64,000 nucleotides of DNA from Lasiosphaeris hirsuta (taxonomy: Eukaryota; Ascomycota; Sordariomycetes; Sordariales; Lasiosphaeriaceae). Location: positions 3,162,001 through 3,226,000 of the forward strand of contig JAUKUA010000001.1 in assembly GCA_030549175.1 (NCBI GenBank), written 5' to 3'. Under the pieces are notes generated by a model. That model was given only the letters and a program-made list of their open reading frames with translations, was not told the origin of the DNA and made no database searches. Position 1 is the first letter of the stretch, and each line of letters opens with the position of its first letter. Position numbers and translations under genes: made by a program. This document shows, in pieces, positions 34,719 to 50,207 of this stretch.

Positions 34719-37380
34719 ATGAACGGCTCTTTTGCACAGCCAGGTGCGACCTGGCAAGAGCATCGCACAACCGACGGACGCGTATACTACTACAATGCTC
34801 TAACAAAAGTGACGCAATGGACCAAGCCAGAAGATATGATGACACCTGCTGAGGTGAGCTATCTCCCCAGAAAATGAACCACCCGAGATTGCTTGCGCTA
34901 ACGTTTCCTACAGCGTGCCCTCGCGAACCAACCCTGGAAGGAGTACACAGCCGAAGGCGGCCGGAGGTACTGGTATAATACGGAGACAAAGCAGAGCTCG
35001 TGGGAAATGCCAGATGCCTACAAACGAGCTCTCGGTGGTGATGGAACACCGACTACACCTGCGTAAGTACCCTCCCGTGTCCTCTAATTGCCGCCTAGGC
35101 TGGCTGCTAACGTCTTGAAGGACTCCTGCTACTCCCTTTTCAGCCCCGGGCGGCGGCCATCAGGCAGGGTTTGGGGGATATGGGGGTGGATCGTACGACC
35201 ATCATCGCGAACATCGAGAGCCACTTGGGGAATCACGCCAGCTAACCTTTGGAAATAACGTCCAAGCCCAGGCCTTTGTCCCTGCGAACAATGATCCCGA
35301 GTACGCGACACCCGAGGAGGCCGAAGCAGCCTTCGCCAAACTCCTCCGCCGAAGTGGTATCCAGCCTGACTGGACATGGGAGCAGACTCTGCGAGCTATC
35401 GTCAAAGACCCCCAGTTCCGTGCGATTAAGGATCCCAGGGACAGGAAAGCCGCTTTCGAGAAGTACTGCCATGATGTCATTGTTCAAGACAAGGAGCGTG
35501 CAAAGGAGAGGCTGACCAAGCTGCGTGCCGATTTTGCGACCATGCTGAAGAGCCATCCCGAGATCAAGCACTTCACTCACTGGAAGACGGTACGCCCCAT
35601 CATCGAGGGCGAAACTATATTCCGCTCGACAAATGATGATAACGAGCGCCGCCAACTCTTTGAGGACTACGTCGTGGATCTCAAGAAGGCCCACAAAGAG
35701 CAACAGGTTGCCCTACGGAAGAGCGCTATGGATGGTCTTATTGAGCTACTTCCGAAGCTGGATCTCGAGCCCTACACTCGCTGGGCCGAGGCTCAGGGAA
35801 CCATTCAAAATACCCCTCCGTTTAAGACCGAGGAAAAGTATAAGTCTTTGAGCAAGTATGATATCTTGACCGTCTTCCAAAACCACGTCAAAGCATTGGA
35901 GCGCACTTTCAATGACTCTAGGCAAGAAGATAAGAACAAGAAACTTCGCAAGGAACGCCAGAACCGCGACAGCTTTGTTGTGCTTCTAAAGGAACTCAAA
36001 AAGGACGGCAAGATCAAAGCAGGCACGAAGTGGAGCCAGATCTACCAGTTTATCGAAAACGATGAGCGGTACAAGGCACTGACCGGGCAGCCCGGCTCCA
36101 CCCCTATGGACCTCTTCTGGGATGTCGTTGAGGATGAAGAACGCGCCCTGCGGGGCACCAGAAACGATGTTCTTGATGTCATTGATGTGAGAGCTCCGTT
36201 TCCCTACCCAGAGTAGCGCGCTTGCTAACGCAACATTTAGGATAAACGGTTCGAGGTCACCCCCAAGACAACCTTCCAAGAGTTTGAAGCAGTCGTAAAG
36301 GATGATCGTCGCACAGCTAACATTGAACGCGATGTACTGGAACTTATCTTTGAGCGTGTAAGTGGTCAACGTCTCTAGCCTCGCAAGAGCTCAGCTAATT
36401 ATCTGGGATAGCTTCAGGAGAAACGATCCAAACGCCCCGATGATGACAGGCACTCCGAGCGCCAGCAGCGCCGCGCTCTTGACGATCTTCGTTCTTTTAT
36501 GAAGCGACTGGAGCCGCCTATCTCAATCAATGACACATATGAGCAGGTGAAACCCCGACTCGCTCATAGCGAGGAATTCCAGGCCGTAACGTCGGAGGAG
36601 TTGCGCCGCGGAGCCTTTGACAAGCATGTCCGCCGGCTCAAAGAGAAGGAGGAGGAGGCTGAAAAAGACCGCCAGCGGCGTAGAGACCGTGGGGATGACG
36701 GGCACCGTGACAGAGGTGAGAAATCTCATCGCAGCAGCGCACGTTCTGCCCGCAGCCGCAGCCCGGAGCACAACATATTCGAGGCCGACCGCCGCAAAGC
36801 CATCGCAGAGCGCGAGCGCAATTACCGCAAGTCCAGCATGGCAGAAAGCCTGTTGTCGGATCGTAGGTCCACAGACTCCCATCACGACACGGTCCGCGAG
36901 CGGGACAGAGATCGCGATGGCCGCGATCGTCGCGACCACCGGGATCGTGATCGCGGCGACCGTGACCGAGAGAGGGAACGAGACAGAGACAGAGAGAGGG
37001 ACCGCGATCGCGGCGATCGCGACCGTGATTACGACCGCAGATCTCGACAAGAAGAGCTGAACCACTACGACCGAGAGCGGCGCACCCGCGAAGAGGACAG
37101 AGAAAGAATGTACCGCAGGCGAGTAATGGACCGCGATGTTGATGAGCTTCCGTATGGTGACGAGAGACCCAGCTCATCTCGCCGCCCCCGACCCGATGAA
37201 GACGACTACGACCGGAGAGATGGCCGACATGCAAAGAGGGCCAAGATTGAAACTACCCGTGAGCCTACCCCTCAGCGTGAAGTTCGTCACAAAACTAGGA
37301 CCCCCCAGAAGGAAAAGGAGAAGGACAAGACACCCAGTGTCCGAGCTGGCAGCGAGGAGGGCGAAATCGAGGAGGACTAA
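34719..37380 (+). CDS. PRP40: U1 snRNP pre-mRNA splicing factor PRP40 (WW-FF protein)
   Basis: Five exons, join(34719..34853,34914..35062,35121..36186,36241..36357,36412..37380), 811 residues. Two WW domains lie at the N terminus (W12/W34 and W53/W75), each with the TQW or SSW signature, split by intron 1. A Gly/Pro linker follows, then an array of FF domains from about residue 150 to 560 (e.g. FAKLLRRSGIQPDWTWEQ, FVVLLKELKKDGKIKAGTKW). The C terminus is dominated by RD/RE dipeptides (about bases 36890-37050) and other charged residues. In yeast, Prp40 bridges the 5' splice site (U1) with the branch-point protein BBP/Msl5 and binds the RNA polymerase II CTD. The RD/RE tail is longer than in yeast, and as in metazoan PRPF40 may act like an RS-type domain. 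Confidence 0.94.
36890..37050 (+). repeat. RD/RE-encoding repeat in the PRP40 tail
   Basis: A run of short degenerate units of the form CGNGAN encodes alternating Arg with Asp or Glu. The longest uninterrupted block spans about 36895-37035. Confidence 0.85.
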
Positions 37381-38910
37381 TAGGCGCTCCCACAACCCCA
37401 CAACTCGAAGAGACTTACGAATAAGGTACCGTCAAGTCTTGGAGGATATTAGTCGTCAGCCATACCGATCCGGGCTGGTACTTTGACTAAGCATTCATGG
37501 GAACGAAATCTCCTTAAATGATATAAGGTGTTAGATTGATCATTAAGCACGTACGTACCCATCTCTAACTGGCCAGTACCTCCTTACTGTTTCTGGCTGT
37601 ACTTAGGTAGTAATAGAATGTGCAAGTACCCCGTGGGCAATGCTTTTCTTTTTCCAGTTCCATTGGTGAGTACTGATCCTACTCCTAATCCGATAGCTGA
37701 GCGGGCTTCAGGGGCACGACAATGGGTCAAATCTGGTGCATTACTCTGCTGGTGAGGATTGGCGAGTCTAATGGCTGCCGCTGCTAAATGCAGGTGAGTG
37801 TCCTCAACTCTTGCCAACAATGATGGAACCGTAAAGACCAGTGGTGCTATACCTCGAGGCACATATCCGGTGTCAAGACAGCAGCACTGGGCATGGTGAT
37901 GGCAACAAGCTAGTCGAGGAACTTCGATTGGTATCAAACTTCCTGATTCCAACCAATAACAGTACCAAAACAAACACACAGCTCTCTCGTCATCTGAAAC
38001 CCCAACATGCCGCAGCTCAGTCATCAGGGTACATCCCCTCGTAGACATTAAAAAATGAATGGAGGCTTTGATACTCCTAATTCTCAATGTAGAGCACCCA
38101 CAGCCTCAAGATACAACTTCGACTCTCTTCAGGAAACGTAGAAGTCTTGCGCGCTACCAATTGCGCTATGCAGGCTTGGTTACTGAATATTGTAGAGGGT
38201 ATGTATAACTCTGACACATGGGCGGGGTTGTGGAGTGGGTTCATGGCGAGTTAAGAGGCTGTCATGGGATCCCGGTGTTGTCGTATTTTACACTATACGA
38301 ATCCCGCTCGACAGCTGACCCACATCCCTCTGTCACATTCCCGCAGTACTGCGCATCCTAACTCATAATGGCATCGTTTTGCATTCACAGTAGTCATAGC
38401 ACAACCCTCATCACAAATTTTAGAGTTTGTAGGACAATCCTGTATTGCATTCCTATTCTTGACGAGAACACTTGATATAATGAGCCCCAATAAAGAGCAC
38501 CCTATTTCACCCTCCTCTCGCACGCCATCTACGAGAGGTCTGGCGAGCAGTCACCCGCTTGACCCATTGCCCCTCAATCTACCAAGAGTATTAAGTCCGA
38601 ACGAGCAACGATATGATGAATAAACATCAGTTATCCGGCTCGATCGTCATCAAACAATGACAAGACCCCACCTCCGGGGGTCAAGTGTCTTGATAGGACC
38701 AGGCAGCAGGGGATAGACTGCCGCCACCTGTGCTAAATGTCCGGCTCATCATCCTCAGAAATACCGTCCTCCTCCGATCCAGTGAAGCCATCCCGGGCGC
38801 CGCCGGATCGCGATTTACAATGCCCACCCTTTTGAACGCCTAGAACGCCAGGACCTGATGCATCATCTGAAGAGTTATAGTTGTTGTGAGAGCCCCGAGG
38901 GATGCCCTTT
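37381..38910. other. Convergent 3' intergenic region PRP40/RLI1
   Basis: About 1.5 kb holding the truncated tRNA-Arg at 38096-38175. No coding frame is supported. It is longer than the other convergent intervals here, except the one between the homeobox gene and SSK2. Confidence 0.5.
38096..38175 (-). pseudogene. Truncated tRNA-Arg(UCU) with intron
   Basis: Read on the minus strand from 38175: acceptor 5' strand GCCTGCA, TA, a perfect D-arm GCGC-AATTGGTA-GCGC (intact A box TAGCGCAATTGG), anticodon stem CAAGA, loop with anticodon TCT, an intron of about 26 nt whose GAAGT can pair with ACTTC around the anticodon, then TCTTG closing the anticodon stem and the start of the T-arm (GCTGTGGGT). From there the sequence diverges: the T-loop GTTCGANTC (B box), the 3' T-stem and the 3' acceptor strand with discriminator are absent. 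Without the B box it should not be transcribed by RNA polymerase III. I infer a tRNA gene cut by a rearrangement or insertion. I am fairly sure of the tRNA origin and less sure of the isotype. Confidence 0.65.
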
Positions 38911-41467
<2,557 letters not shown>

Positions 41468-43463
41468 GGTGTTGTTGTTGCCGTTCGCGCGCGACCCAGG
41501 ACTGGGCAAGGATGCTGCGGAGGAAAACCAGGGCGCTGGATTTCCAGGTAAAGGGAGAAAATAATTGTATGAGAAAAGAAAAGGGGGCCTCTAAGTTTGA
41601 GACAGTGTGGGAAGTGATGGCTTCAAAGAAGAGCAAGACACAAATGGCTTGTCGTCGTCAAAGAGGGGCAGCGTGGGTCAAACCGTGGTCTCAAAAATGT
41701 CGTCGGACCTGATTGTGTGGAGGGGCAAGGGCAAAATCTTGTACGGTGGCGGCGTTGGACCCCGCGATCCCGCCAATGCCTTGTGGGTCCAAAAACCTAG
41801 GCAAAAGGGGGCAAGCCTGGTAAGCCAAAATCTGCCCCGACTGATAGGCCACAGCTCCCCTATCATCATATTATGTGCTATAATACTAGAGCCCAAACAA
41901 AGCCCAAACGGCACTGAGAAAGCGGCGTCTGCGCACATTGAAGGGCTCTATCATATTTCTGGCCTGTTGAATTGCTATGGCAGGCTGCCTCAGACAGCCA
42001 TTTTGAACGGCGCAGCTCACTGCATTGGTTGGCTTGTGTTGCAGGTGCACTGTCGCTATCTTGAGGTTCTAGATCAAGACAGCCGTTAGGTAGACAGACA
42101 CCTGTTCCCAAGCGACTTATAAGTTCCGATTGAGTCATTGACATTAATGTCGATGTCCTCATACTAAGGCGTAGGCTTAGGCTGTGAAATCTGGGGCATA
42201 CAGTGACGTATTCAATCTTGACCAACTACCTACTTGTGAAGAGTTATTGGTATTCCAAGACTCAACAAATACTTATAACCCCGGTGATGGGAGCCAAGAT
42301 GGTCTGCCTCCACAGCCGGAGCTGGAATAGACCCAGTAGATAGATGCGTGATTCATAATAAACAAAAGTCTGGTGAGGTTGGAAGCTACCTCCCTACCTG
42401 CTAGTCGCCAGCTTATCCCTAAAGGCCTGGCGACTTAGTCATACATATCAAATTTGGCGGGCACTTCTCCCGTCGTTGCTCTCTTTGTGACCTCGTTGGT
42501 CGGGAGCAGATGCCTGTCGGTGTGTGCAAACAAGAGAGAGAAGGGCTCGCGCTGCAGAAAAGTTGGTGCTATGATACGCAATGGTGTCAATGAGAAAAAT
42601 ACAAAGTGAGGATGTTGCTGGGCTGAAGAAAGACATGTTGCGGCACTTCAGATTGTCATGCCGCTGCACCGGGAGAATGAACAGGTCAGGAATGGGAATG
42701 GCAATTGGGGTCGAGGGACGACAGCGGTCAGCCTCACTCACTCATCCTATCAAGGTTTGGCTCGACTGCCTAGTCGTGGTCGGCTGGACATGGTGTGGGC
42801 CTGAGGCATTTGAGCACAGGCCACTGGCTCCGATTCACCATTTTCCATTCTTTCTCCTCCGACAACCACTGCCAATTTTCCGCTACACCATCACCACCCA
42901 CCAACCCCCAGGGTCTCTAGGTCCCTGCTTGATCCCCACCACCACCTTGTCGACGTCGACCTTGAAGCAATCCCATCTATATTGTGCTGCCTGGAGGCCG
43001 ATGTTAATGACTTGTAAGTTGTCCTACCACTTATCTGTGCCTGCCTGCCCAACTGTGAGCCGCGGTGTTATCTGCCCATCAAAATGTCATCAAGTATGGC
43101 ACATGCCCGTCGACATCCGCCTCCTACCCCCCTGTCGAGCTCGTTCGACCCTCGAAATTCGATAGAATCGGCTTGCCGTGATGGCTCAGATGCCACATAG
43201 CCAGCCCAGCCCTCTCCTGCGCTCACCCGGGGCCCCAATTGCTCTCTCGCATTCACCAACCCCGACTCCTATCACTTACACACCGAGAATGCGACAACCA
43301 TCATTGACACATGTTGCCGGTGCCTACTGCACAGTTCTGTGACGATTCTGGGTCGCCTGCGTGGCCTCTTCTTGGGGCTGCTGTCGGTGATCCCTCTGGT
43401 CTGCAGAAATTTCTCACTGATATCGTCGTCTTACAGCAGGCAGCTCGCGGCCTGAAGATCAAA
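41468..43463. promoter_or_regulatory. Divergent promoter region RLI1/CHD1
   Basis: About 2 kb between opposed start codons. The 3' part is CT-rich. A possible 5'-UTR 3' splice site (TCTTACAG, ending about 43438) lies just before the CHD1 start. Open frames here (e.g. 42581-43165) show no recognisable domain. Confidence 0.5.
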
Positions 43464-46400
43464 ATGTCAACATCTTCAGAAGCCAGTCCTATGAACGGAC
43501 ATGCATCTCCATCGGGAGATGAGCACACAGGCTACGTTGCCAATGGCGATCAGAGCGACAGCGATTTATCCGATGTACAAGGTGCCGACGTCGACGGCCC
43601 GCACTCCGAGTCTGTCGACGTAGCTCGCTCCCCGGCTCAAAAGCACGTGTCCACTCTCGAAGACCCCTCGGATTCTAGCGATAATGATGCTTCCGATGAT
43701 GCCGACTTTGACATGGCAGAGAGCCCCGTCTCTGCCCGCAGCAACGACGACAATGCTCGCGCTGCTTCGCGTTCTGTCTCGCGTTCCATTTCGGGCTCTG
43801 CCTCGGTTGAACCCCGACCGGCTCCCAAAAGAAAGTCAACACAAGTGGTAGAGGATGAATTCATGAGAGAGAATCCAGAGTTGTATGGATTGAGAAGAAG
43901 CGTAGGCTCACTCCTCTGTCCTTTCACCTGAACCACTGCTGACGCGCCCAAAGTCACGACCGCAACAACGGCGAAAGATCGTACGTCTTGATTAGACTGC
44001 CATCGTAGTCTGTATATTAACAGGATGGTGTAGGTTGATTCAGATGAGGAAGATGAAGGGGGTAATGCATCCGAGTCAGATGCTACGCCAGCCCCCCGTA
44101 AAGCGGCCAAGAGGCGACGCGTAGAGCGCTCCCTGCCTGGTGTGTTTAGCCTTACTCTACTGCGACGACGGTGCCAGTTATCAAATACTAACCACACATT
44201 AATCAATAGCATCCAAGCGTGGTACCCCCGCCCGTCAAACATCTATGGACGATTCAGACTCCGATACATACGGTGGCGCAAAAGCCCGCACTTTTCAGAA
44301 GAAGGCGCGTCGGCAGCAGGAGATGCAACCGACGTTGGCGCTAGCGGAGAAGAGATGGTCCAGCCGTCGCGCTGCTCAGGTGTCTGCCGGTGCTTACCAG
44401 GAAAGCGACGTTGAAGAAGAGGAAGAGGAGTCGGGTGCCACACCTGGAAACTACTGGCCTGTTGGTGCCGAGGACAACACTCCCTACATCGAAAAAATAT
44501 TGCGTCATCGCGTCAAAGAAGACGTTCAGCTTAGCATTGATGCTACACGTCACGATTTTGAGTACTTCATCAAGTGGCAAGGGAAATCGCATCTCCACGA
44601 CACGTGGGAGACCACGGAATCTGTCGCTGGACTGCGTGGCTTTCGTCGGTTGGAGAACTACTACAAAAAAGTTGTTGAGTATGAAATCGACATGCAGTTT
44701 GGAGGCGACGAAGTCAGCCCCGAGCAGCGTGAACAGTGGTATCTGGACAGGGAACGCGAGGAAGAAGCCCTGGCCGACTACACCATGGTGGAGCGCGTTG
44801 TCGCCGTCCGTGATGGAGAGGATGGCGACGAGTACTTTGTCAAGTGGAAAGGCCTCCAGTACGACGAGTGTACATGGGAAACCGCTGAACTCGTAAGCAC
44901 CCATGCTCAGGACAAGATTGACCAGTTCTTGGATCGATCTACGCGGTCCTGGCAGTCCGATCGAAAGCAGACCAACTCGGATACTCGATCAAGGATGACC
45001 AAGCTGGACAAGCAGCCCTCTTATGTCACAGGAGGTGAACTTCGCGAGTTTCAGTTGAAGGGTCTCAACTTCCTCGCACTGAACTGGACTCGGGGAAACA
45101 ACGTCATTTTGGCCGATGAGATGGGCCTTGGAAAGACGGTCCAGACTGTCTCCTTTATTAGCTGGCTTCGAAACGAACGCGGACAGGAGGGGCCGTTCCT
45201 AGTCGTGGCGCCGCTAAGCGTCATTCCAGCATGGTGCGACACCTTCAACCACTGGGCTCCCGATATCAACTACGTCGTGTACCTTGGGCCAGAAGCTGCC
45301 AGGTCTAATATTCGCGAATACGAATTACTGGTCGACGGCAACCCAAAGAAACCCAAGTTCAATGTCTTAGTCACCTCATACGACTACATTCTCGCCGACT
45401 CAGAGCATCTCAAGTCCATCAAGTGGCAACTCCTCGCCGTGGATGAAGCGCATCGTCTGAAGAACCCCGAGTCTCAACTTTACCACAAGCTGGTCAGTTT
45501 TGGCGTGCCTTGCAAGGTGCTCATTACAGGTACTCCTATCCAGAACAATCTTGCGGAGCTCTCCGCTCTTCTTGATTTTTTGAACCCTGGAAAGGTTTTG
45601 ATTGACGAGGAGCTGGAGCTTCTCTCATCATCTGATAGTAAGGACCCTGTCCAGCAGCAGCAAGATGAAGCGAAGCAGCTGCAGACTCAGGCAAAGCTTC
45701 GAGAACTGCACACGTCAATTGCGCCCTACATCCTGCGCCGTACAAAAGAGACGGTCGAGTCCGATCTTCCCCCCAAAACCGAGAAGATCATTCGAGTTGA
45801 GCTGTCCGATGTACAGCTAGAATATTATAAGAATATCCTAACCCGAAACTACGCGGCCCTCAGCGACGCCAGCAACGGCCACAAACAGTCGTTGCTCAAT
45901 ATCATGATGGAACTCAAGAAAGTCAGCAACCACCCTTATATGTTCCATGGCGCAGAGGAGCGAGTTCTGGGCGGAAGCACTCGCCGCGAAGACCAAATCA
46001 AGGGTCTCATCACAAGTAGTGGCAAGATGATGCTTCTCGATCAGCTACTCGCAAAACTGAGGAAGGATGGTCATCGCGTCCTGATTTTCAGCCAAATGGT
46101 CAAGATGTTGGACATCCTGGGCGACTATTTGCGAATTCGCGGCTATCAGTTCCAGCGACTTGACGGCACCATCCCCGCAGCCCCACGTCGTATGGCAATC
46201 AATCATTTCAATGCCGAAGGGAGTGATGATTTTTGCTTTCTTTTGTCAACCCGAGCTGGTGGTTTGGGTATCAACCTGATGACTGCCGATACTGTTATCA
46301 TCTACGACTCTGATTGGAATCCCCAAGCAGATCTGCAAGCTATGGCGAGAGCTCATCGTATTGGGCAGAAGAAACCCGTCAACGTTTACAGGCTGGTCGC

Positions 46401-48753
46401 AAAACAGACTATTGAAGAAGAAGTTGTCAAAAGAGCCCGCAATAAACTCTTCTTAGAGTACCTCACGATTCAAGCCGGTGTCACGGACGAAGGGAAGGCC
46501 TTCCGCGAGCAGTTCAAGGAGCGCGGCCTGAAGATCGACGAGGCAAAGACATCTGAGGATATTTCCATGATTCTCAAGATGCGCTCTCAGAATCTGTTTG
46601 AGCAGTCAGGCAACCAGGAGAAGCTGGAGCAACTCGACATTGATGCAATTTTGGAAAATGCAGAGGTCACGAAGACTGATGTGGATGACAAGATCAACCT
46701 CAGCAGTGGCGGTATCGATTGGGACAACTGGATGCAGGTCACAGATGTCAAAGTCGACGATCTCGCTTTAGATTGGGACCAGATTATCCCCGCTGAACGG
46801 CTTGCCGCTATCAAGGCAGAGGAAGACAAAAAGAAGCATGAAGAGTATCTCGCAAAAGCCATGGAAGAAAATGCTCCTCGCAAAGCCGCGATCAAGGGCT
46901 CAAAAAGAAATGTCGAGTCGGACCGGGCAGAGCGCCTTGCGAAGAAAAGGCAACGAGAGAGGCAGGAGCAAGAGGAGATTGAGGAGCAGCGAGCATTGCT
47001 GTCAGATCCCAGACGTCCCCTCAATGAAAAGGAAACCCGGAATCTTATTCGTGCCTTTGCCCGGTATGGTTCTCTTGATGATCGCGAGGAAGAGGTTGTG
47101 CAGGATGCTCGGCTAAGCGATCGAGACCGCGACTTCCTGAAATCCATTATCGAAGATCTGGTTGTGCTCAGCAAGGAGGCTGTTGATCTCAACAACGAGA
47201 AGCTTCGTGAAGAGGAAGAGAGAGCTGGCAAGCCGTTGGCGAAGAAAGACAAGAAGGCTGTCCTGGTGGATTTCGGCGAAGTGAGAAAGGTCAACGCAGA
47301 GACCGTCGTTGAACGACCACCTCAGCTCAAACTATTGCGACGTGTCCTCCGGGAGCATGGTAATAACATGACCTTCAGACTTCCGGATGCTACGAAGTCA
47401 GCTGCATATTCCTGTGAGTGGGGTGCTCGTGAGGATGGGATGCTTCTTGTGGGCATTGATCGATACGGGTTTGGTGCCTGGCCACAGATTCGCGATGACC
47501 TTGAGCTGCAGATGCAGGACAAGTTCTTTTTGGAGGAGCACCGAGTGGAAAAGAAGGAGGAGCGCAAAGGGGCAGGCGACAGAGGCATACAATCCCCTGG
47601 CGCCGTCCATCTCGTTCGCCGTTCGGAGTACCTCCTTTCGGTTCTCATGGCCAAGCATTCCAACGATGCTGCCGCCAAGAAGGCTGTGGAGAATCACCAC
47701 CGCAGCAAGAAATTACTCATGAATGGCCACCGACGTGGTGACACGAGCTCAATGCCGAACTCCCCTGCTCCTCCGATGTCAAAGAAGCCGAGTCAGCACA
47801 GGGACAGAAACCACTCCCACGGCGACCATCATCGTACACACAGTAATGCAAATGACCGCGGCACACCACGACCGGATCATAAGCGGAAACACAACGATGA
47901 CCACGATGACCGGAACTCGAAACACCGGCGGGTGGAAGATGACCGCCGTGGCACGGACGGTAAGAAGTCCAAGGAGAAGGAGAAGCCCAAAGTCGATCCC
48001 GAGACTCTTGAGCGATACAAGCGAGACCGACAGAAGGCCGTGGAGCGGTTCCATGATCTCGCAAAGTTGCGTGACGACGAGATCGATAACACGGACAATG
48101 CGCAATTGGTATGGTCCGTAATTCGACCACTTAAGCAAAACATGGAACGCATCATGTATTCCAAGGAGCGCTTCCCCGCCGCTAAAGAACGGGCCAAGAT
48201 TCTGGGCGAGGAGATCCGAAACTTTGGAAACTTCCTTCGAAGCTTGCGAGGAGAAAATGCAAGCGATCTGGAAGGCTTAGAGCCTCAATTCTGGTGAGTA
48301 TTGTGGCTTCTCTGTTGTGTTATCGCCTCACTAACCATTTTCAGGGAATTCCTGTCGTCCATCTGGCCCATTGGCGATGTCAAGGTATCTGGCAAGAGAT
48401 TGCAAAAGATGTTCGGGGATCTAGTTGAAAAAGACAAGACCAAGAAAGACGATGACAAGGTCAACGATCCGAGAAGGCCCAAGCATCCAGACCTTGAAGA
48501 TGGCGAGATTGCCAGTGACCGCGATGAGCGTCGGTTCCGAGATCCATACCGCGATGACCGGCGAGAGGAGCGACGGGAGGAGCGGCGGGAGGAGAGGCGT
48601 GATGAGAGGCGAGAAGAACCGAAACGCCGTAATTATTACGAAAACGGTGATCGGCTCAACTTCCACCGCCACCGTCGAGAAGGCGACAGATCGAGCTCTG
48701 TGAGGCATTCATGGCCGAACCGCAGCCCTCCGGCTCGCCACAGCCCTTATTGA
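43464..48753 (+). CDS. CHD1: Chromatin remodeler CHD1
   Basis: Five exons, join(43464..43901,43954..43980,44034..44139,44210..48293,48345..48753), 1687 residues. A Ser/Asp-rich N terminus leads to tandem chromodomains (about residues 267-350 and 380-432; the second has YFVKWKGLQYDECTWE). The SNF2 ATPase follows with LADEMGLGKT (Walker A, ~491) and DEAH (~602), and a helicase C lobe (~787-937) with STRAGGLGINL and ARAHRIGQ. A SANT-SLIDE DNA-binding region and the CHCT (DUF4208) domain near residues 1454-1580 follow; intron 4 splits the CHCT domain. The C terminus has an RREE repeat. The family spaces nucleosomes over transcribed genes, coupled to elongation. Exon 2 is only 27 nt. The start is set by AAAATG at 43464; the frame is open upstream to 43311 without family likeness. 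Confidence 0.94.
48550..48618 (+). repeat. RREE-encoding repeat near the CHD1 C terminus
   Basis: Degenerate 12-bp units (CGNNGNGAGGAG-like) encode about four tandem RREE/RRDE units. Confidence 0.8.
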
Positions 48754-50207
48754 GAGCCAACTTGACAGGAAGGCAAACGGCAGGGCACCCAAGATTATGC
48801 ATGGTCAAGGCGTTCAGGCAACTAGTAACTGGTAACGGATGTTTTTTTTTTTTTTTTTGGTTTTTTTTAATCCTCTTCTTTTCCCTCACGAGGACCCATA
48901 AACTACATACCCGGCATTGCATTGATAAGGAATGGATTAATGATGTGGAGTTCTTTCTTAAGGGTGCTGGCATGGGTTTGGCTTTGGGGCTGGCGTAGAG
49001 TCGCCAGCGGTGTGTGAGATAGGTTGGCCCCGGCATCGTTGTTTGGGTTTTGATCTCAGAGTTGAGAGGTTGCAGTCTCATTTCCCCCTGCACATAGTCT
49101 TCATGATTTGGGGTAGAGGTCATTTAGAGAGCGTGTTTTTATTCTACTGCTGTGTCATGTCTTGCGAGGCCACATGGAAGGCTGAGAAATGTGAAGGCCG
49201 ACCAGCTACTGTTTTGGTAGGGCTGGCAGTTAACTTTCCGGGGGAGAGGGGGGGCCTCGGCTGATGGAAAACTAGGAGAACGCCTGGCTGCCCGCCGTGA
49301 GGTCAGAATTTTAAGGGACCGGGGCTATCCAAACACGGGCAGGCAGCCCAATCAATAATATCCTTTATTGGAAACGATGCAAACGCGGCTGTGGGAGTAA
49401 TTATATAGGCGGCTGACACTCAGGGGCGGGGGCAAAGCACCCAGAGGTTACTTGTAAATACTTATTATTAAATGAAAACAACTGGACTAGATATCCAATG
49501 GTTTTTCCTGCGTAGCCATTGCCCGTGAAGTTCCATGACTGTGGTTGCTGTTGTCCTCCGTTCGTCATGTCGAGTTTTTGGGGGGTGATAGCAGGATAAT
49601 TGGTCGCCAAACCAACACGACCAGCGTGCACTCTCCAGCAAGCATGGTACAAAACAGTAGACACGGCCAAATCAGGTGATTAGATTAGGGTACGATTTTG
49701 ATCCACGGCCGCAACACACACAGTGCCACGACCAACGCCGGCAGCAAAGGCCGTGACAAACTGTCTGGCTGTCAAGAACATATATTTACAGCGGTATCGA
49801 ATCTGAAATTTCCTCTCACTCTATAGCCTGAAGTCTACACCCAAAAGCCAAACAGCCTATCCCCGGGTATGCTGTCCTTTGCTGCAGCTGGGTAAAACAC
49901 GTTTGCTAGCCAGCTACGTTTGTTTTCTCGCCCAGCGAGCTGTACGCCAAATGAATAAGTAAGAAAGGAGTGCGAAAAAGGTACGAAACCATGTCCTGTG
50001 AATTTAGGTGTCGAATCCATGCAGATATGCTTTTAGTATTGTATACAAGACCGAGTAGACATGTACAGTATGGTCCCCAAATTGAGGTTGTGGAAGGATG
50101 AAGGATGTGTGCGGGCTCCCGAGGCAGAACCGGCATCTGAGTTCTCATCATAGACGGTCAGTATCCAGCAAGGCCGAGTAGTGGCGCAACTGATATTCGC
50201 GAGGGCC
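48754..50207. other. Convergent 3' intergenic region CHD1/HST3
   Basis: About 1.45 kb with a T17 tract at 48842-48858 just after the CHD1 stop. The 89-codon frame on the minus strand at 49401-49670 has no recognisable features. Nothing else is supported. Confidence 0.5.

Noticed and set aside
42581..43165. 194-codon frame between RLI1 and CHD1
   Set aside because: No recognised domain or fungal-like codon pattern; lies in the divergent promoter region.
49401..49670. 89-codon minus-strand frame after CHD1
   Set aside because: Located in a 3' intergenic region without homology or splice support.
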